Shown here: positions 60,787 to 64,000 of the stretch, in pieces
How the letters are laid out: the number at the start of each line of letters is the position of its first letter
How positions within the stretch are numbered: the first letter of the stretch is position 1
Assembly: GCA_963655255.1 (NCBI GenBank)
Contig: CAVKEB010000004.1
Span: 1 to 64,000 of the forward strand
Length of the DNA: 64,000 nucleotides
Source: CAG-791 sp963655255
GTDB lineage: Bacteria > Bacillota > Clostridia > Lachnospirales > Lachnospiraceae
Direction: 5' to 3'
Made by a program: the position numbers and the translations under genes
Notes under the pieces: generated by a model
Databases searched by the model: none
The model's input: the letters and a program-made list of their open reading frames with translations, nothing else
What the model was told of the DNA's origin: nothing

Positions 60787-60954
60787 CCTGAGAGCAGGCT
60801 CTCTCCTGCGCGGTGCCCATTCGCATTCCGCTTCGCTTCATGCTCATGTGGCGCTGGCGCGCCATAAATCCGTTCGCCTCATTGCGCTCCTGAGAGCAAC
60901 GCGGTGCCATCCGCGTAATTCTTCGAATCACGCGGATGTGGCGCTGGCGCGCCA
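60787..60954. repeat. Direct repeat with TGGCGCGCCA palindromes
   Basis: Two units (60787-60864 and 60889-60954) each begin with CCTGAGAGCA, contain CGCGGTGCC, and end with an identical 19-bp ATGTGGCGCTGGCGCGCCA, whose last ten bases are a palindrome. Between them in the second unit is a variable hairpin CATCCGCG/CGCGGATG. This fills most of the 60710-61032 gap. Confidence 0.85.
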
Positions 60955-60964
60955 AGTGGCTTCG

Positions 60965-61010
60965 AAAAAAGATGGCCTCTTGCGAGTAAACTCGCAGAGG
61001 CCATCTTTTT
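60965..61010 (-). terminator. Terminator after pilC
   Basis: On the minus strand AGATGGCCTCT pairs with AGAGGCCATCT around an inner GAGT/ACTC stem, followed by TTTTTT. A and T tracts on both sides make it potentially bidirectional. Confidence 0.9.
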
Positions 61011-61032
61011 CTCATCCACGCACCGCTTGTAG

Positions 61033-62244
61033 TTACATCAAGTTGTACATCGTGAACATCGGCAGATAAATGGAGATAACGATAAAGCCGGCAAAGAGGG
61101 CGAGCAGGACCAGCATTGTGGGTTCGAGCTTCGCAAGGGCATCTTTCGTGGCGGTGTCAGCTTCGTTGGTGTAGAAATCGCCGATGACCTTCAGGGAGGA
61201 ATCCAGTTCTCCGGTTTCCTCGCCCATCGCACACATTTCCTGAAGCGTACGGGGGTAATCCTTGCAGTCACGGATGCATTCGCCGAGGGGATGTCCTTCC
61301 TCAATGCGGGCGATCATCGACTCCGTTTCCTTGCGGAGGACGGAGTTGTTCAGCGTTTTCGCCGTGATGGAGATCGCGCGGTCCACGTTCAAACCGGAGC
61401 TGAGGAGCATGCTCATCGTGTTGGCGAACTCCGCGGCACCGCTCATGCGGTGGATTTTACCGAGGACCGGCATGCCGAGCTGCATTCTGCCCTGCGTCAT
61501 GATGCCGTTTTCCGTCTTGACATACATTTTCCAGGCAAGTACCACGGCCAGGATCGCGATCACCATGAAGATCCAGTATTTCGAGAAAAATTCCGATGCC
61601 CCGATCAGCATTTTCGTCATGACCGGCAAATCACCGCCGAGCTCCGCGAAGGTCTGCGTCAGCGTCGGAATGACGACCACCATGACCACAATCAGAACGA
61701 CAATAGCCACGCACACGACGAAGATCGGGTAGGACAGCGCCGACTTGATTTTCGACTGCGTCTTGTACTGCTTCTCGTAATATTGCGCCATCTCGGAAAA
61801 AGAGCGTTCGATGTTACCGGATTCCTCTCCCGCGCGCAGTGTCTCAATCAGCGTTGCCGGAAGCTGCGGCCCGTTGCGCTTGATGCTGTTGGCAAGTCCC
61901 GCGCCGCCCGCGACATCCTCTGCCGTCTGCAGGAAAATTTTCCGGAGAACCTTGTCCTCCGTCTGGCCGCCGATCATCTCCAGGCACCTTGCAATCGGCA
62001 CACCGGCGCGAAGCGTGATGGCAATCTGACTGCAGAGAATGGACAGGTTCTTCAGATTGATCTTGTTGCCGCCGATGTCCATGTTCCAGAAGGAATCGCT
62101 TTTCTCCTTCACCTGCGTGAGGGAGAGGATGACCGGCGCCGTTGCCCGGATCTGGTCCGCCGCCGCATACTGATCCGACGCCTGAACCACGCCGCTGATC
62201 TGCAGCCCCTCTTTCGTCAGTGCCTTGTACTTAAATGTTGCCAT
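61033..62244 (-). CDS. pilC: Type IV pilus/type II secretion inner-membrane protein PilC (GspF)
   Basis: A 403-aa platform protein with two T2SSF domains and three to four hydrophobic segments. N terminus ATFKYKALTKEGLQISGVVQ; first repeat RAGVPIARCLEMIGGQTED; second LLSSGLNVDRAISITAKTL and ARIEEGHPLGECI. AAAGGAT lies upstream. It is third in pilB-pilT-pilC and ends at a strong terminator. It probably anchors the pilus assembly ATPases. Confidence 0.92.
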   Translation of the reverse strand: MATFKYKALTKEGLQISGVVQASDQYAAADQIRATAPVILSLTQVKEKSDSFWNMDIGGNKINLKNLSILCSQIAITLRAGVPIARCLEMIGGQTEDKVLRKIFLQTAEDVAGGAGLANSIKRNGPQLPATLIETLRAGEESGNIERSFSEMAQYYEKQYKTQSKIKSALSYPIFVVCVAIVVLIVVMVVVIPTLTQTFAELGGDLPVMTKMLIGASEFFSKYWIFMVIAILAVVLAWKMYVKTENGIMTQGRMQLGMPVLGKIHRMSGAAEFANTMSMLLSSGLNVDRAISITAKTLNNSVLRKETESMIARIEEGHPLGECIRDCKDYPRTLQEMCAMGEETGELDSSLKVIGDFYTNEADTATKDALAKLEPTMLVLLALFAGFIVISIYLPMFTMYNLM

Positions 62245-62364
62245 AATCGTTATCCTTTATCGAAATGCTCCCGCGATTTTCTGTAGTTTTTCTCCCAGGT
62301 GCACGTACTCCCGTTCCTCAAGAGTACAATATCCCCCGTATCTGAAGGGCATTCGTCTTCCACC

Positions 62365-63411
62365 TCAGAATTTCAGCTTCTTCTGAATATAATCCTGATC
62401 ATGGGCGGCCTCTACTGCCGTCCGGATCTCGATCAGCCCGCTCATAACCATGTTGATCAGGCAGTTGTCCATCGTAATCGAGCCCATCTCCGCGCCGGTC
62501 AGCATACTGGATGCCATCTGCGGCGTCCGCCCCTCGCGGATGAGGTTTCGCAGCGCGTTCGTGACGATCATGCACTCGCAGGCAGCAACGCGCCCGCCTC
62601 CTACGCGTTCGAGAAGCTGCTGGGACAGGACGGCCTGAAGCGTCGTGGACAGCTGCATCCGGATCTGCGGCTGCTTCTCCGCGGGGAAAGTTCCGACAAT
62701 ACGGTCCACACTTTCCACCGCCGAATTCGTATGCAGGGTAGCAAAAACAAGATGTCCCGTCTCCGCCGCCGTCATCGCCGTGTCAATCGTCTCCGCGTCG
62801 CGCATCTCACCGATCAGAATGATGTCCGGATCCTCACGAAGTGAGGCCCGCAGGCCGTCCGCGTAGGATTCGGTGTCCGTCCCGATTTCGCGCTGGTTGA
62901 TGATGCACTGATCCGGCTCATACACGTACTCAATCGGGTCCTCCAGCGTGATGATGTGCTCGCTTCTCGTATGATTGATCTGATTCAGGATTGCCGCGAG
63001 CGTCGTGGATTTACCGGAGCCGGTCTCGCCGGTCACCAGAATGATACCCCGCTGATATCCGGGGAAAGCGGAAACCGCCGCCGGAAGTCCCAGTGTATTC
63101 AGATCCGGAATGCGGTTGCTCAGGATACGCAGCGCTCCGCTGACATGCCCCTGCTGCCGGAACAGATTCACACGGACACGCTCGCCCGCCAGCGTCCGCG
63201 CGAAGTCCAGCTCGCCGATCCGTTCAATATGATCATAGGCGTCGCCTGCCAGCTCTCTTGCCAGAGCCTCGCAGTCCGCATCCGTCAGAATCTCCGGGCA
63301 GAGATTCGTCAGCTTCCCGTCCACACGGATCTTCGGCGGAAGTCCGCAAATCAGGTGAATATCCGACGCTCTTCTTCCGGCCGCCGCTGCTACCAGTTCT
63401 TCAATATGCAT
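62365..63411 (-). CDS. pilT: Twitching/retraction ATPase PilT
   Basis: A 348-aa hexameric ATPase that retracts type IV pili. Seen are MHIEELVAAAAGRRASDIHL, Walker A VTGETGSGKSTTLAAIL (about 128-144), the Asp box HIITLEDPIEYVY, Walker B DIILIGEMRDAET, and the His box TGHLVFATLHTNSAVES. The start at 63411 follows AAAGGAAC. Forty upstream in-frame codons come from hairpin repeats and are excluded. It lies 184 bp after pilB, a gap filled by hairpins. Confidence 0.95.
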   Translation of the reverse strand: MHIEELVAAAAGRRASDIHLICGLPPKIRVDGKLTNLCPEILTDADCEALARELAGDAYDHIERIGELDFARTLAGERVRVNLFRQQGHVSGALRILSNRIPDLNTLGLPAAVSAFPGYQRGIILVTGETGSGKSTTLAAILNQINHTRSEHIITLEDPIEYVYEPDQCIINQREIGTDTESYADGLRASLREDPDIILIGEMRDAETIDTAMTAAETGHLVFATLHTNSAVESVDRIVGTFPAEKQPQIRMQLSTTLQAVLSQQLLERVGGGRVAACECMIVTNALRNLIREGRTPQMASSMLTGAEMGSITMDNCLINMVMSGLIEIRTAVEAAHDQDYIQKKLKF

Positions 63412-63429
63412 AATGTTCCTTTCGAATAC

Positions 63430-63587
63430 GCACACGGAGAATTTCGCGCAGGCGAATTCTCCGATGTGCCAGGCAGTTGCGCACGAGGAGAAATCCGCGC
63501 AGGCGGTTTCTCCGACGTGCCGAGTAAACATGGAAGCTGCGCTTCCATGTTTATCTCGAGCAACGTTCTGCCATCATCAGATGGCAG
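63430..63587. repeat. Hairpin array between pilB and pilT
   Basis: Four hairpins: CGGAGAATTTCGC, loop GCAG, GCGAATTCTCCG within GCACA/TGTGC (63430-63469); GGAGAAATCCGC, loop GCAG, GCGGTTTCTCC within GCACG/CGTGC (63481-63520); AAACATGGAAGC, loop TGC, GCTTCCATGTTT (63526-63552); and CTGCCATC-ATCA-GATGGCAG (63568-63587). The second matches the module of the window-start array almost exactly. Confidence 0.88.
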
Positions 63588-63595
63588 GACTTGCG

Positions 63596-64000
63596 CTAGT
63601 CCGTTACCAGTATCGTCCGCTCCACTTCTTCCACGGTCGTAATGCCCTCCGACACCAGCTTCTCCGCATTCTGCAGCATCGTGACATATCCGCTCGTGCG
63701 CGCCGCCGTCTCCCGGAAGGTCTGCTTGTCCGCGTTGGAAGTGATGTCGCGGCGCAGTTCATCGTTCATCAGCAGAATCTCGAACGCACCGATTCGTCCG
63801 CGGTAGCCCGTGTGGAAGCACTGATCACAGCCCTTGCCGTGATAGAACTTCTGCCCCGGCTTCATCTTCATCGGGCTGATCTCCATAATCTTCTGATCCG
63901 GCACATATTCCTCCCGGCAGTTCGGGCAGACTCTCCGAAGAAGTCTCTGCGAAATAATGCCGCGAAGGCCCGCGGAAATCAGATATGGCTCCACGCCCAT
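63596..64000 (-). CDS. pilB: Type IV pilus assembly ATPase PilB/GspE (C-terminal part)
   Basis: The C-terminal 134 residues of an extension ATPase; the gene runs off the window's right end. It carries LRGIISQRLLRRVCPNCREE with a tetracysteine zinc site (CPNC and CDQC), then CFHTGYRGRIGAFEILLM, typical of GspE/PilB. The Walker motifs lie outside the window. It is first of pilB-pilT-pilC in view. Confidence 0.92.
   Translation of the reverse strand: MGVEPYLISAGLRGIISQRLLRRVCPNCREEYVPDQKIMEISPMKMKPGQKFYHGKGCDQCFHTGYRGRIGAFEILLMNDELRRDITSNADKQTFRETAARTSGYVTMLQNAEKLVSEGITTVEEVERTILVTD

Noticed and set aside
60776..61015. 79-codon minus-strand frame with ARQRH repeats
   Set aside because: It is a translation of the direct repeat and the pilC terminator hairpin, with no ribosome-binding site.

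Overview
The window is a chromosomal segment of a GC-rich Firmicute, most likely a Lachnospiraceae-type clostridium. Supporting signs are the TelA/XpaC pair, the ACT–hom–lysC cluster, a eukaryotic-type HisA beside dapA/dapB, a fused type-2 PyrF next to PyrE, single-chain PurL, strong Shine-Dalgarno sites, and a type IV pilus set without outer-membrane genes. Most genes lie on the minus strand, so the operons below are given in right-to-left transcription order. No phage, transposase, integrase or CRISPR array was seen.

Layout from left to right. 0.2-3.3 kb: ACT-domain protein, homoserine dehydrogenase, aspartate kinase. 3.6-6.9 kb (+): YerC-type TrpR-like regulator overlapping a YfhO-type membrane protein, then a cold-shock protein. 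7.2-12.1 kb: a 36-aa Lys-rich peptide, telA, a CobO-type adenosyltransferase, dapA, dapB, hisA. 12.3-15.3 kb: MATE transporter (+) and xpaC. 15.7-22.8 kb: carA, carB, queH, argS. 23-28.1 kb: purL, vanZ (+), tRNA-Trp (+). 28.3-29.7 kb: an AT-rich DUF4143-type ATPase. 29.8-34.3 kb: a gntR–clpC–radA operon headed by a 37-bp palindromic operator. 34.3-39.4 kb: purE, purM, purN, purD and an SH3 membrane protein. 39.6-46.4 kb: an EamA–TPR lipoprotein fusion, pyrF, pyrE, a DUF6142-like protein and an M29 aminopeptidase. 46.6-48.7 kb: a 58-aa protein coupled to a zinc-ribbon/TPR membrane protein. 48.9-54.8 kb: an adenylation enzyme, a PLP decarboxylase and a carrier protein followed by valS. 55.2-58.7 kb: TetR, a GPH symporter and an alpha/beta hydrolase. 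59-60.7 kb: an AT-rich regulator/nucleotidyltransferase pair. 61-64 kb: pilB (cut by the window edge), pilT and pilC.

The main unexplained signal is a dispersed family of nested hairpin elements in the intergenic spaces. The best-defined class has an outer stem GGCAAAATCCGC/GCGGTTTTGCC and ends a few bases before the start codon of five genes (dapB, dapA, the SH3 protein, purD, the M29 peptidase). In four of the five the Shine-Dalgarno sequence directly abuts the outer stem. The element is either a bare hairpin or the same hairpin enlarged by one to three further hairpins inside its loop. Inner hairpins have differing but complementary stems and recurrent loops (ATCA, GCAG, GAAG). Related hairpin arrays lie after lysC, before yerC, after csp, after argS, before pyrF and between pilB and pilT. 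This suggests a structured RNA or mobile leader family; its function is unknown.

Functionally the window is mostly amino-acid (Asp/Lys/Thr), purine and pyrimidine biosynthesis plus two tRNA synthetases and protein quality control. Two AT-rich insertions (28.3-29.7 and 59-60.7 kb) look acquired.
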